The position numbers were made by a program, and so were the translations under genes. A DNA stretch of 64,000 bases from Planctomycetota bacterium (GTDB lineage Bacteria > Planctomycetota > J058 > JAJDCQ01). The notes under the pieces were generated by a model. That model was not told the DNA's origin. It ran no database searches and saw only the letters and a list, made by a program, of their open reading frames with translations. The DNA lies in assembly GCA_029260755.1 (NCBI GenBank), contig JAJDCQ010000087.1:1-64000 (forward strand). The letters are read 5' to 3'. How positions within the stretch are numbered: the stretch's first letter is position 1; the number at the start of each line of letters is the position of its first letter. Positions 6,876 through 21,222 of the stretch are shown here, one piece after another.

Positions 6876-8174
6876 TCAGACGTCGACCTTGCCCTCATCC
6901 TTCTTCTCGCCGTCTCCCTCGGTCTTGGGAGGCTCGGCGGCGGGAGGCGGAGGCGGCGGCGGGGTCGAGCCGATGTCGAACGCCTCGTCGTCGTCGTCGT
7001 CCTCGAGGTTGATCTCGTTGTAGTCGTCGCCCTCGACGTCCTTGCGGAGGAGGAAGTAGACGAGGGTGTGCGCGCTGAAGAAGTAGCTCAGGAGATACGC
7101 ATAGAGGATGTACTTCGCGAGCTTCACCCAGGCCCACGTCAACGGCGCCGCCCAGTGGGTCAGGGTGCCCTCGAGGTGCTCGGTGACGTCGCGCGTCTCC
7201 ACCGCGCCGCCCTCTTCGCTCACGGGCTGCGGGTAGCTCTTCAGCGTCTTCTCGTAGTGGCTGTCGAACACGTAGCCGTGGAGGTAGCGCGCCTTGCCCG
7301 GGACGGTGACCGTCTCGGTCTCGACGTGGATCGCGAATCCGGAGCCGTCCTCGCGCGGGAGCTTCTCCTGGTGGGTGATCGTGACCTCGCGGTCGGCCTC
7401 ACCGTAGCCCCACCAGCCGACGGCCATCGACTTCACGCTCGTCTCGAGGAAGAGCTGGCCGAACGAGCAGACGATGAAGATGTATCCGGCGATGAGCGCG
7501 TAGTAGAGGATCACCTGCCAGGGGCGAGCGAGGATGTAGTTCCACGCCCGGCTCACGCCGTCGAAGGTGTCGCTCGCCTCGGTCGCCACCGCGCTCGTCG
7601 CCAGGTTCGCGCCGAGGACGCCGAGCGCCAGGGCGAACACCAGGAAGAACGTCGAGAGCAGCACGAGCGGGAAGAGCGCGCCGACCAGGATGTCACCCGC
7701 GTAGGGGATCCGGCCGATCCAGCCGCCGATCGTCGCGTTGAAGACGAGGTAGAACAGGCCGACGATTCCGACGACGAAGAGGACGGTCATGACGTTCGCG
7801 GGCAGCTTCTGCGCCGCGAACTTCGCCGCGTCCTTGACCTCGACGCCTTCCTCGCGAGCGATCTTCATCGCCGCGATCCGGTTGATCGCGCCGCCGAAGA
7901 AGGCCCAGATCAGCACGACGAACGCGCCGAAGACGAGCCACGTGATCGGGGTGAGCGGCTCGATCGGGGCGCCGCCGCGCTCGACGCCGACCGCGCCCAG
8001 GAGCGACCACATCGCCCGCTGGACGATCCGCTCGTCGCCGGTCAGCGCGGAGATGACCTCCGTTCCGCCCTTGAACACCACAATGCACAGGAAGGCGAAG
8101 AGGATCGAGCTGAGATCGAACGGGACCTTGAGCCCGTCGAACAGCCCGCGTCGCTCGTGGTTGAATCCTTCCAT
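6876..8174 (-). CDS. Multi-pass membrane protein of unknown function
   Basis: A 432-residue protein with about seven hydrophobic helices. One lies near residues 22-40, one near 76-98, two at about 125-145 and 160-190, one at about 215-240 and two at about 330-370. A large soluble loop (about 250-325) lies between the fifth and later helices. The tail is extremely acidic (EDDDDDEAFDIG), then polyproline, then charged, and is probably cytoplasmic and disordered. The layout resembles planctomycete membrane proteins related to DUF4013-type families, but I recognise no catalytic motif. It has its own terminator at 6813 and starts 84 nt downstream of yacG's stop, so co-transcription with yacG is possible. 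Confidence 0.85.
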   Translation of the reverse strand: MEGFNHERRGLFDGLKVPFDLSSILFAFLCIVVFKGGTEVISALTGDERIVQRAMWSLLGAVGVERGGAPIEPLTPITWLVFGAFVVLIWAFFGGAINRIAAMKIAREEGVEVKDAAKFAAQKLPANVMTVLFVVGIVGLFYLVFNATIGGWIGRIPYAGDILVGALFPLVLLSTFFLVFALALGVLGANLATSAVATEASDTFDGVSRAWNYILARPWQVILYYALIAGYIFIVCSFGQLFLETSVKSMAVGWWGYGEADREVTITHQEKLPREDGSGFAIHVETETVTVPGKARYLHGYVFDSHYEKTLKSYPQPVSEEGGAVETRDVTEHLEGTLTHWAAPLTWAWVKLAKYILYAYLLSYFFSAHTLVYFLLRKDVEGDDYNEINLEDDDDDEAFDIGSTPPPPPPPAAEPPKTEGDGEKKDEGKVDV

Positions 8175-8258
8175 CGCGTGTCACCTCTGCTCAGGGGTCG
8201 GGGCCCGCGAGGCGGGCGTCCGGGGGATGGGCCGGTCAGACGGCCTCATGGAACGGCT

Positions 8259-8483
8259 CTAGGAGTCGAAGAGCTCCGGGTCCTCGGCCTCGACCACCGG
8301 CGTCGAGATCCGATAGAGCTCTCCGAACCACCGGCCCAGATCGACGAGACGACACCAATCGGAGCAAAAGGGTCGGTGGAGAGATGGCTCGGAGTCGACG
8401 ATCACGGCGTTCCGACAGATCGGACAAAGCCCTACTGACTCAGGGCTTCCACCTTGGCTTCGATCGTCTCCCGAGCGGTTCAC
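8259..8483 (-). CDS. yacG: YacG-type zinc protein (DNA gyrase inhibitor family)
   Basis: A short zinc-finger protein with the YacG signature: LCPIC near the N-terminus, then RPFCSDWCRLVDLGRWF, giving C-X2-C...C-X3-C. E. coli YacG binds GyrB and blocks DNA binding; that role is assumed by homology. I place the start at GTG 8483 (74 residues). An in-frame TTG at 8492 overlaps the -10 box of a strong promoter (8492-8519) and so would not be transcribed. The acidic C-terminus (VEAEDPELFDS) is typical. With this start the mRNA would be leaderless or nearly so. Confidence 0.85.
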   Translation of the reverse strand: MNRSGDDRSQGGSPESVGLCPICRNAVIVDSEPSLHRPFCSDWCRLVDLGRWFGELYRISTPVVEAEDPELFDS

Positions 8484-8491
8484 GGGCGGCA

Positions 8492-8519
8492 ATTATAGCC
8501 CCGTGTCCCCCTGCGTCAA
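8492..8519 (-). promoter_or_regulatory. Sigma70-type promoter of yacG (leaderless)
   Basis: On the minus strand TTGACG (8519-8514), a 16-nt spacer, and a perfect TATAAT (8497-8492) form a near-consensus promoter. Only 8 nt separate the -10 box from GTG 8483, so transcription should begin at or within a couple of bases of the start codon. Confidence 0.75.
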
Positions 8520-8565
8520 CTCGCCTGGAGAGCGCACCCGCGCCGCCTCGGGCCCCACCAACCTG

Positions 8566-9963
8566 CTAGTAGAGCTTGCGTTTCGCCGGGCGGACGTAGA
8601 TCGGATTCGCGTAGATCCACGGGCGCTCCTCGCCGTCGATCGCCACCCACGCCTCGACCCGGTAGACGCCGACCTCGTCGACCTCGATCTCGAGGCGCCG
8701 CCCCGGGCCCTCGCCGGTCGCCTCGCGGATCGGCTCTCCGTCGCGCAGCACCCGCAGCCGGCACGGGAGCGGCGCCTCGGCCACCAGCCGCAGGCCGGGC
8801 GCGAGGCGGACCTCGTCGCCGAGGATGCCGACCCGCCGGCCGCCGCGCTCGGCGATCCACGCGAAGCCTTCGGGATCCCCGAGGAAGTCGTGGGCGACGT
8901 AGGCGTGACCCCCGGCGAGCGCCCGTCGGAGCGCCGTCTCGGTGAGCTCCGGAGCGAGGATGTGGGTGCTGACGTCGCGGAAGAAGACATGGTAGGGGTC
9001 GAAGTCGAGGCGCACGACCTCGTCGCCGGGACGGTGCCCCTTCACCAGCTCGCGGATACTCGGGCGCTGCTTGGCGGTGATGCGGCGCATCTCGTCGTCG
9101 TCGTCGACGTTGGTGCCGATCAGGACCGTCTCGGCGTCGACCATCTTCACGATCAACACCTGGTTGTGATGGCAGTCGTTCGCCGCGACGCCGACGACCC
9201 GTCGGGCGCGGGTCTCGCGGTCCCACTTCTCGAAGTAGACGCTCGGGTAGTCGAGCTGCGCGCCGAGCACCTCATCGGGGAACAGCCGGAGCTTCTCCTC
9301 GAGGGCGGCCACCTCGGTCGGGTCGGTCATCCAGCGCATCAGGACGAGGAGCAGGGCGGCGTCGTCCATCGCGTCGGCGTGGCGGTTGTAGATCTCCATG
9401 CCGGTGAGCCCGGTCATGGGGTGGTCGCGGCGATCCTCGATGTGGCTCAGGAACGCGAGCCCATCGCCGCGGGTGACCTCGGCGATGAGCGCGTCCTTCG
9501 GGCCGTCGACGAGATGCATCACCGACCGTTCGGGGTGGAGGAGGAACCCCTTCGCCTCCGAGCCCGGGACGTAGAGGACGCCGTCGCGCAGCCCGCGCCA
9601 GCCGTCCATGAAGTCGCGCGGCGGGCGGAGATGGTCCGAGAGGAAGATCGCCGAGACGCCCGCCCGCTTCGCGGCGGCGTGCATCTCGGCGAGGGTTCCG
9701 CCGGTGTGGGCCGAGTCCTCGGCGTGGGCGTGGAGGATCGCGCGGAAGTCGGTCAGCCCGGTCGCCGCCGCGACGGGCCGGCGCAACCTCGCGAGCGCCT
9801 CGATGTCGGCGTGCGCCGCGCGAAGGCGCTCGATCGACAGGCGCTTCACGGTGCTGTGCTTCCGGCCGGGCGAGTCGCCCGACGGAAGGGACGACGCGGG
9901 CGAGGAGACCACCGAGAGGGCGAGCCCGACGACGACGGCGACGATCGCGCGGCCGCGCCTCAC
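8566..9963 (-). CDS. Secreted PHP-superfamily metallo-hydrolase
   Basis: A 465-residue protein with a signal peptide (about residues 1-26, ending SPASSLPS). The PHP-like domain has metal-ligand motifs in order: LHAHAEDS near 77-84, LSDHLRPP near 108-115, SHIEDRRDHP near 173-182, and NDCHHN near 264-269. Only a substrate-unknown phosphoesterase/amidohydrolase role can be claimed. The last 100 residues form a beta-rich domain with a repeated pattern of paired strands (GLRLVAEAPLPCRLRVLRDG), probably an Ig-like or carbohydrate-binding-like module. It begins with GTG 9963, one base after the grpE stop codon (9965-9967), so translation is probably coupled to grpE, although nothing ties it to heat shock. 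Confidence 0.85.
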   Translation of the reverse strand: MRRGRAIVAVVVGLALSVVSSPASSLPSGDSPGRKHSTVKRLSIERLRAAHADIEALARLRRPVAAATGLTDFRAILHAHAEDSAHTGGTLAEMHAAAKRAGVSAIFLSDHLRPPRDFMDGWRGLRDGVLYVPGSEAKGFLLHPERSVMHLVDGPKDALIAEVTRGDGLAFLSHIEDRRDHPMTGLTGMEIYNRHADAMDDAALLLVLMRWMTDPTEVAALEEKLRLFPDEVLGAQLDYPSVYFEKWDRETRARRVVGVAANDCHHNQVLIVKMVDAETVLIGTNVDDDDEMRRITAKQRPSIRELVKGHRPGDEVVRLDFDPYHVFFRDVSTHILAPELTETALRRALAGGHAYVAHDFLGDPEGFAWIAERGGRRVGILGDEVRLAPGLRLVAEAPLPCRLRVLRDGEPIREATGEGPGRRLEIEVDEVGVYRVEAWVAIDGEERPWIYANPIYVRPAKRKLY

Positions 9964-9964
9964 C

Positions 9965-10639
9965 TCAGGAGGAGACCTCGCCCGAGGCCGCCTCGCCCGC
10001 GGCGGGCGCCGGCGCCTTCGGGCCGCCGCGCGCGACCTGCACCTGCGCGGGCCGGATCACGAACTCGCCGAGGCGGTAGCCGCGCCGGAGCTCGGCGACG
10101 ACGGTGTTGTCGGGCACGTCGTCGCGCTGGTCGAGCATGAGCGCCTCGTGGAAGCGCGGGTCGAACGGCGCGTTCTCGGTCGCGACGCGCTCGGCGCCCT
10201 TGCTCTCGACGAGCCGCTCGAGCTCGCCGCGGATCATCTCGACGCCCTCGAGGAGCGCGTCCTGGTCCTGGCTCGCCCGCGCCGCCTCGAGCGCCCGGTC
10301 GAACAGGTCGAGGGTGTCGAGGACGCCGCCGAGGACGTCGCGCAGGACGCGCTCGTTCCAGTGGGCCCGCTCGCGCTCGTTGCGCTTGCGGAAGTTGTCG
10401 AGCTCGGCCGTCGCGCGGCGCCAGCCGTCGAGATACTCGGCGCTCTCACGCTGGAGACGGGTGAGCTCGTCCTCCGGCTCCGCGTCGGGACCGGCGTCGT
10501 CGTCGCCGTCGGCGTCATCGACGCCGACGTCGGGCTCTCCGGGTGAGCGCTCGCCCGACCCGCCGGCGTCGCTCGCCTGGACGGGCTCCGCCGCGTCCTC
10601 CGACGTCGTGACCGCGGGGGTCTCGCCTTCGCCGTTCAA
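9965..10639 (-). CDS. grpE: GrpE, nucleotide exchange factor of DnaK
   Basis: A 224-residue GrpE. The acidic, low-complexity N-terminus (about 1-65) is followed by the long coiled-coil helix (LQRESAEYLDGWRRATAELD onward, including NFRKRNERE) and the beta-domain segment ending GYRLGEFVIRPAQVQVA. It releases ADP from DnaK in the cytoplasm. The start is TTG 10639, preceded by AGGAG with a 6-nt spacer. It follows dnaJ by 33 nt and precedes the PHP gene without a gap. dnaK is not in this window. The C-terminal Ala/Pro-rich tail (about 25 residues) is an unusual extension. Confidence 0.97.
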   Translation of the reverse strand: MNGEGETPAVTTSEDAAEPVQASDAGGSGERSPGEPDVGVDDADGDDDAGPDAEPEDELTRLQRESAEYLDGWRRATAELDNFRKRNERERAHWNERVLRDVLGGVLDTLDLFDRALEAARASQDQDALLEGVEMIRGELERLVESKGAERVATENAPFDPRFHEALMLDQRDDVPDNTVVAELRRGYRLGEFVIRPAQVQVARGGPKAPAPAAGEAASGEVSS

Positions 10640-10672
10640 TGCTCGCTCCTCTCCTGCGTGTTCGCGCGGCCG

Positions 10673-11833
10673 TCAGTCACCGAGGAACGCGTCGCGCAGG
10701 CGCTCGATGAAGGTGCGCTTCTGCGTCCGGACCGCGGACTTCTCGAGCTTCGCGAGCTCCTTCAGGAGGTCGCGCTGCTCGTCGGTGACCTTCCTCGGCA
10801 CGTCGATGTCGACCTGAACGAGGAGGTCGCCCCGCCCGCGACCGTGGACGTCGGGCGCCCCGAGCCCCGACATCCGGTAGACCTGTCCGCTGCGCGTGGC
10901 CGGCTTGATCTTCATCGCGACCGGTCCGTCGAGCGTCTGGATCTCGACCTCGGCCCCGAGGACCGCCTGCGGAAACGAGATCGGCACCTCGCAGATCAGA
11001 TCGTTGCCGTGCCGCTCGAAGACCTCGTGCGGCTTCACCGAGATGAAGCAGAAGAGGTCGCCCTGCGGCCCGCCCGGCTCACCCGAGTCGCCTTCGCCGC
11101 TGATCCGGATGCGGCTGCCGTCCTCGACGCCGGCCGGGATCCGCAGCGTGATCTCGCGCCGCTTCGCCTCCTTGCCGCTCCCCTTGCAGGTTCCGCACGG
11201 GTCGCTGATCTGGCTCCCCGCGCCGCGGCAGTGGGGGCACGTCGTCTGCACCCGGAAGAACCCCTGCGCCTGGATCACCTCGCCGACGCCGCCGCAGGTG
11301 GCGCACTCGACCGGCTTGGCTCCGTCCTTGGCGCCGCTCCCCTCGCACGTCTCGCACGCCTCGCGGCGAGTGAGCTCGATCGTCTTCTCCTGGCCCTTGA
11401 GCGCCTCCTCGAGACCGAGGGTGATCTCGACCTTGAGGCTCGCCCCGCGCCGCGGTCCGCGGCGACCGCCGCGACGCCCGCCGCCTCCGCCGAAGAAGGC
11501 GTCGAAGATGCCGCCGCCTCCGCCGCCGAAGATGTCGCCGAACGCCTCGAAGATGTCCTCGAACGAGCTGAAGTCGCCCGTCGCGACGCCCTGGAGGCCG
11601 TCGTGACCGTAGCGGTCGTAGCGGGCCCGCTTCTCGGTGTCCTTGAGGACGTCGTAGGCCTCGGCCGCCTCCTTGAACTTCTCCTCGGCCGCCTCGTCAC
11701 CCTCGTTGCGGTCGGGGTGGAACTTGAAGGCGGCCTCGCGGTAGGCCTTCTTGATCTCCTCGGGCGACGCTTCGCGCGCCACTCCGAGGATGTCGTAATA
11801 GTCGGCCTTCTCGGACGTGGTCCCGGTCCCCAT
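10673..11833 (-). CDS. dnaJ: DnaJ co-chaperone
   Basis: A full-length type I J-protein of 386 residues. The J domain occupies about 10-78 with the HPD motif (FHPDRNEG). A Gly/Phe-rich segment (about 85-125) contains [16 protein letters not shown]. Four CXXCXGXG zinc-finger repeats lie at about 147-212 ([32 protein letters not shown]), followed by the C-terminal substrate-binding domains. It stimulates DnaK ATPase and delivers clients. It lies between groEL2 and grpE on the same strand. A 130-bp gap upstream leaves room for its own promoter. Confidence 0.98.
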   Translation of the reverse strand: MGTGTTSEKADYYDILGVAREASPEEIKKAYREAAFKFHPDRNEGDEAAEEKFKEAAEAYDVLKDTEKRARYDRYGHDGLQGVATGDFSSFEDIFEAFGDIFGGGGGGIFDAFFGGGGGRRGGRRGPRRGASLKVEITLGLEEALKGQEKTIELTRREACETCEGSGAKDGAKPVECATCGGVGEVIQAQGFFRVQTTCPHCRGAGSQISDPCGTCKGSGKEAKRREITLRIPAGVEDGSRIRISGEGDSGEPGGPQGDLFCFISVKPHEVFERHGNDLICEVPISFPQAVLGAEVEIQTLDGPVAMKIKPATRSGQVYRMSGLGAPDVHGRGRGDLLVQVDIDVPRKVTDEQRDLLKELAKLEKSAVRTQKRTFIERLRDAFLGD

Positions 11834-11963
11834 GACGTCGGTGCCTCGGGAGCGAGCGCTTCATCGGAAGAGGGCCGGATCGGATCGACCCGGCCCTCGC
11901 ATCCGAGTCTCGCTCCCACGGCGGCGAGCCCCGAGGGACGTCGCCACCTGGGTTGGATCCCTA

Positions 11964-13574
<1,611 letters not shown>

Positions 13575-13637
13575 GTCTTCTTCTCTCTAGTCGCGGATCC
13601 CGCGGTGACGGGAGGGGCGACTGCTGTGTCTCTTCGA

Positions 13638-13925
13638 TTAACCAATGACGCCCAGGATCTCGCTCTCGCGCATGATCGTGTGCTCTTCGCCGCCGACCTT
13701 GATCTCGGTGCCGGCGTACTTCCCGAACAGGACCGTCTCGCCGGCCTTGACCGCCGGGGCGACCCGCTCGCCGTTGTCGAGGAGACGGCCGGCGCCGACG
13801 GCGACGACCTCGCCGCGCTGCGGCTTCTCCTTGGCGTTGTCCGGGATGACGATGCCACCGGCGGTCGTCTCCTCGGCGTCGAGGGGCTTGATCAGAATGC
13901 GGTCATCGAGGGGTACGATGTTCAT
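13638..13925 (-). CDS. groES: GroES co-chaperonin
   Basis: A 95-residue GroES, standard length. It starts [14 protein letters not shown], carries the mobile loop [20 protein letters not shown] (about 20-39) and ends SEILGVIG. It caps the GroEL ring. It is the only groES in the window and sits between two groEL genes, 117 nt from the upstream groEL stop and 63 nt before the downstream one, so both chaperonins probably share it. Confidence 0.98.
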   Translation of the reverse strand: MNIVPLDDRILIKPLDAEETTAGGIVIPDNAKEKPQRGEVVAVGAGRLLDNGERVAPAVKAGETVLFGKYAGTEIKVGGEEHTIMRESEILGVIG

Positions 13926-14042
13926 CTCTTCTCACCTATGGAGGAGCGGCCGGCAGGGCCGGAGCCGCCCCCTCTTCTGTGTCTGTCTCGTCGTGAAGGA
14001 ACGAACGAAAACGAACGGGGTGCGCGGGTTGGTGACGGCGGG

Positions 14043-16344
<2,302 letters not shown>

Positions 16345-16872
16345 CTACCTCCCCCCGGCGAGACGACGGACCCGCACCCGGGCCGGGTCGTTCTCGAACG
16401 AGACGACCTCGACCGCCGGCGCCTCGGACGCCTCGATCGCGGCGATCCAGCGCTTCATCGCGTCCGCGTCGTGCGCGGTCGACGCGGTGATCTCCCACTC
16501 GCCGAGCTCGGGCTGGTCGATCGAGAGCTCGAGGATCCCGGCCTCGTCCGCCGCCGCGATGACGACCTCGACGAGCGCGTCGTCGTGCGGCAGGAGGGCG
16601 GCCTCCGGGGCGAGCATCGGCGGAGACACCGAGACGGGCTGGCGCGCGACGACGACCGGGGCGGGCGGCATGGGCGCGGGCGCAGCCGCGAGGGTCCAAA
16701 AGAACGCGCCGCTCGCGCACAGGCCGCAGATGAGCAGCACGGGAACGATGATCAGGGCGATCGCCGCTCCGGTGCTCTCGCTCCGGACCGCGGCGACGAT
16801 CGCGATGATCCAGCCGATGAACCCGACGCCGAGCACGGCGAGGACGATCAGCTCCAGGGGTCCCAGGGCCAT
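16345..16872 (-). CDS. Small two-helix membrane protein with alpha/beta domain, paralog C
   Basis: A 175-residue protein that starts at ATG 16872 (GAGGAG ribosome-binding site) 2 nt after the stop of the preceding gene, so translation is coupled. Two hydrophobic helices (about 7-29 and 37-60) are followed by a Pro/Ala-rich linker and a compact C-terminal domain of about 80 residues. The pattern there (WEITASTAHDADAMKRWIAA, then VEVVSFENDP) is also seen in the two upstream genes. It resembles ferredoxin-like domains such as those of PilO/GspM, but that is only a suggestion. Function unknown. Confidence 0.8.
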   Translation of the reverse strand: MALGPLELIVLAVLGVGFIGWIIAIVAAVRSESTGAAIALIIVPVLLICGLCASGAFFWTLAAAPAPMPPAPVVVARQPVSVSPPMLAPEAALLPHDDALVEVVIAAADEAGILELSIDQPELGEWEITASTAHDADAMKRWIAAIEASEAPAVEVVSFENDPARVRVRRLAGGR

Positions 16873-16874
16873 CG

Positions 16875-17447
16875 CTACTGCTCCTCTCGTTCGGGGGTCA
16901 GCTCGGGCGCGGGCGCCGGCGCCGGCACCTCGACCGCCGGGCGCGGGTCGATCGTCTCGCCGACCGGCGCGGCGCTCCGGACCGTCACCTCGAGCCGGGC
17001 CGGTCCACCCGGATACTCGGGCGGCTTGCTCGTGAACGAGACCACCTCGAGCCCGTCGCGCTGCTCGATCGCCTCGATCCACCGCGGGAGCAGCTCGGCG
17101 GGACCGTCGGTCTCGGCGGTCACCTTCTCGCCGCTCTCCTCGAACGCATGGTAGGTCCAGCTGTCCGGGTTCGAGAGCCCCGCCTCCCAGGCGGCCCCCG
17201 AGATCCCCTCGCTGACCGAGCCGCCGCCGCCCATCGACGCGACCGGCCCCGGCGAGGACCGGACGAGCAGGAGCGCGGCGCCGAAGAGCGTCCCGAGGCC
17301 GAGGCAGGCGACGATCGGCAGCACGACGACCGCGACCATCGCGCCGCCGCTCTGGCGGCTCACCGCCCAGAAGATCGCGACGCCCCACCCGATCAGGAGC
17401 AACAGCGCCCCTGCGATCAACACGATTCCCACGATCGAACCCGTCAT
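16875..17447 (-). CDS. Small two-helix membrane protein with alpha/beta domain, paralog B
   Basis: A 190-residue protein from ATG 17447 with AGGAG 5 nt upstream. Two helices lie at about 4-27 and 35-58, followed by a soluble domain of about 95 residues with the shared pattern (KVTAETDGPAELLPRWIEAI, then LEVVSFTSKPP). The tail is Pro/Ala/Glu-rich and ends ELTPEREEQ. It is the middle of three same-strand paralogs, following paralog A by 61 nt and touching paralog C. All three sit immediately downstream of a Ser/Thr kinase. Function unknown. Confidence 0.82.
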   Translation of the reverse strand: MTGSIVGIVLIAGALLLLIGWGVAIFWAVSRQSGGAMVAVVVLPIVACLGLGTLFGAALLLVRSSPGPVASMGGGGSVSEGISGAAWEAGLSNPDSWTYHAFEESGEKVTAETDGPAELLPRWIEAIEQRDGLEVVSFTSKPPEYPGGPARLEVTVRSAAPVGETIDPRPAVEVPAPAPAPELTPEREEQ

Positions 17448-17508
17448 GTCCTTCTCCTGATTCCCATCTCTTCGATCCGCTCGACCGCCCGGAGGCGGCG
17501 GAGCAGCG

Positions 17509-18057
17509 CTACCGCTCGACCGTGATGAACCCGCCGAGCGTCTGCTCCATCCCCGAGTCGGTCCAGCTTTCGTCCGGCACGCCGAGCTCGAACTCGCTGA
17601 CGGTGAAGCCCGCCTCCTCGACGAGCTGGAGCCAGCGCTCGAGCTGCGCCCGCTCACCCCGCGCGGAGACGCGGAGTCGACCCGGCTCGGGCTCGGTCGA
17701 CGCGTCCACCTCGAGGCCGGCCGACTCGGCGAGCCTCCGGAGCGCCGCGCCCGCCGACTCGGCGTCCTCCTCGAGCATCACGATCGGCTCGCGCGCCCTC
17801 GCCTCGGCGACGAGCGCCTCCTCGCGCGCCTGGAGCGCCTCGGAGTGGGCGACCGCCGCCCGCTTCCGGGCGAAGAGGAAGCCGCTCGCGACGAGCATCC
17901 CCGAGAGCAGGCACGGCACGATGAAGAGGGCGGCGAAGACGCCCCACGCCTGCCGCGACGCGCTCATGATCAGCCCCACGATCCACGCGATCATCAGGAC
18001 GAGCCCGACGCCCGCCACCATCAGAAGACCGACGCTCACCGATCCCGTCGTTTCCAT
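17509..18057 (-). CDS. Small two-helix membrane protein with alpha/beta domain, paralog A
   Basis: A 182-residue protein: helices at about 9-31 and 38-62, then a coiled-coil-like segment (AHSEALQAREEALVAEARAR) and the shared domain (LRVSARGERAQLERWLQLVE, then EEAGFTVSEFELG). It starts 49 nt after the kinase stop at 18107, so the four genes probably form one transcript. Repetition of the same architecture in three adjacent genes suggests duplicated subunits of one membrane complex, perhaps a kinase target. Confidence 0.82.
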   Translation of the reverse strand: METTGSVSVGLLMVAGVGLVLMIAWIVGLIMSASRQAWGVFAALFIVPCLLSGMLVASGFLFARKRAAVAHSEALQAREEALVAEARAREPIVMLEEDAESAGAALRRLAESAGLEVDASTEPEPGRLRVSARGERAQLERWLQLVEEAGFTVSEFELGVPDESWTDSGMEQTLGGFITVER

Positions 18058-18106
18058 CTTCGAGTCCCTTCGTCCTTCGTCCTTCGTTCGATCCGACCGA
18101 CCGCGG

Positions 18107-20305
<2,199 letters not shown>

Positions 20306-20439
20306 GCGTCTCGGATCCCCCGTTCCCGCCGGGACAGACGCAACCCGCGGGCCAGAGTCACAAGCTCAAGCGGGACAGGGATACCGCGGGCGAGCGGCGA
20401 GTCCGAAGGCGGACAGGGAGAAAGGTCTTTCCCGGATCG

Positions 20440-20460
20440 GAGAGAAAGATCCTTTCTCTC
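20440..20460. repeat. Short perfect palindrome upstream of the kinase
   Basis: GAGAGAAAG, ATC, CTTTCTCTC forms a 9-bp stem with a 3-nt centre. A related half-palindrome GGGAGAAAGGTCTTTCCC sits at 20417-20434. It lies 135 bp before the kinase start and could be an operator or a hairpin. Confidence 0.4.
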
Positions 20461-20529
20461 GAACCTGACGGGAGGCGAACCGCGCGGGTCCGTTCCAGGA
20501 ACACGGGTCTTCTTGCACGAACGGGGAAC

Positions 20530-20668
20530 GATCCACAGATTTCACAGATTTCACAGATTGGGACTTGCCGAAGACGGTCATCCCTCGCCGTCGGCCGACC
20601 CGTCCGCGTTCGGCAAGACCCGCGAGTCGTCCGCGGCTATCTGTGTAATCTGTGAAATCTGTGGATCG
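20530..20668. repeat. Inverted repeat, CACAGATTT family, copy 2
   Basis: The left arm at 20531-20560 and the right arm at 20638-20668 match copy 1 (6597-6741) with few changes. The loop keeps GGTCATCCCTCGCCGT. The flanks on both sides match copy 1, extending the conserved unit to about 200 bp. Confidence 0.9.
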
Positions 20669-20733
20669 TTTCTCGCGGCGGCAATCGCGCGCGCGTGTTC
20701 CAGGAACGCCTGATGATCGGCTTCGCCGATCGA

Positions 20734-20934
20734 TTCCTCACGCCAAGCCGCCAAGGCTCATGCGGAAACGCCAAGAACGCCAAGAGATCCTGTCGGCGCG
20801 GCCATCGTGAGACCACACCGGCCCCGGTCTCGGATGGAGAGCGCAGTCAACGAGACCCTTCGCGTGGGAAGGGGCTCTTGGCGCTCTTGGCGTCTCCATT
20901 GGAACCTTGGCGGCTTGGCGTGGGGAACGGGTGT
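20734..20934. repeat. Inverted repeat, GCCAAG family, complete copy
   Basis: CACGCCAAGCCGCCAAGG (20739-20756) is exactly complementary to CCTTGGCGGCTTGGCGTG (20904-20921). Inner GCCAAGAACGCCAAGAG pairs with CTCTTGGCGCTCTTGGCG. The loop is about 75 nt. The copies at 37878-38014 and 43190-43287 follow the same plan with different sequences. Confidence 0.85.
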
Positions 20935-20994
20935 TCCGGAACAGGAGTCACGGGCGGAGCACTGCGACGCGTCGGCAATGGCTCGGCGACGCCC

Positions 20995-21081
20995 GAACCA
21001 ATCCGTGCAGTCCGCGTAATCCGCGGTTCGTTCTCTCGGCGCAAAACGAGTGGAACCGCGGATTACGCGGATTGCGCGGAC
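20995..21081. repeat. Inverted repeat, TCCGCG family, copy 3
   Basis: TCCGCGTAATCCGCGGTTCG pairs with GGAACCGCGGATTACGCGGA. The left flank GGCTCGGCGACGCCCGAACC is shared with the copy near 58010, so the conserved unit extends beyond the arms. Confidence 0.85.
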
Positions 21082-21222
21082 TTCGGGTTTCCCTGTCCGG
21101 ATTCCCACTCAACGCCGGTGCGCATGATCTGTTCGACGAACGGAGAATCGCACGCAGAGCGCATGGGGACGACCGTCAGGCTCGGAGGTGGAGAAGCGTC
21201 ACCGACGCTTGCCGGTCATCGG

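Larger units (their letters stand above)
20306..21222. other. Repeat-filled intergenic region of 0.9 kb
   Basis: No gene is visible. In order it holds a palindrome at 20440-20460, the CACAGATTT inverted repeat (20530-20668), a GCCAAG-family inverted repeat (20734-20934) and a TCCGCG-family inverted repeat (20995-21081). Three repeat types stacked in a row suggest a preferred accumulation site. It lies between the kinase start and the stop of the secreted repeat protein, so kinase promoter elements should be in the first 200 bases. Confidence 0.7.
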
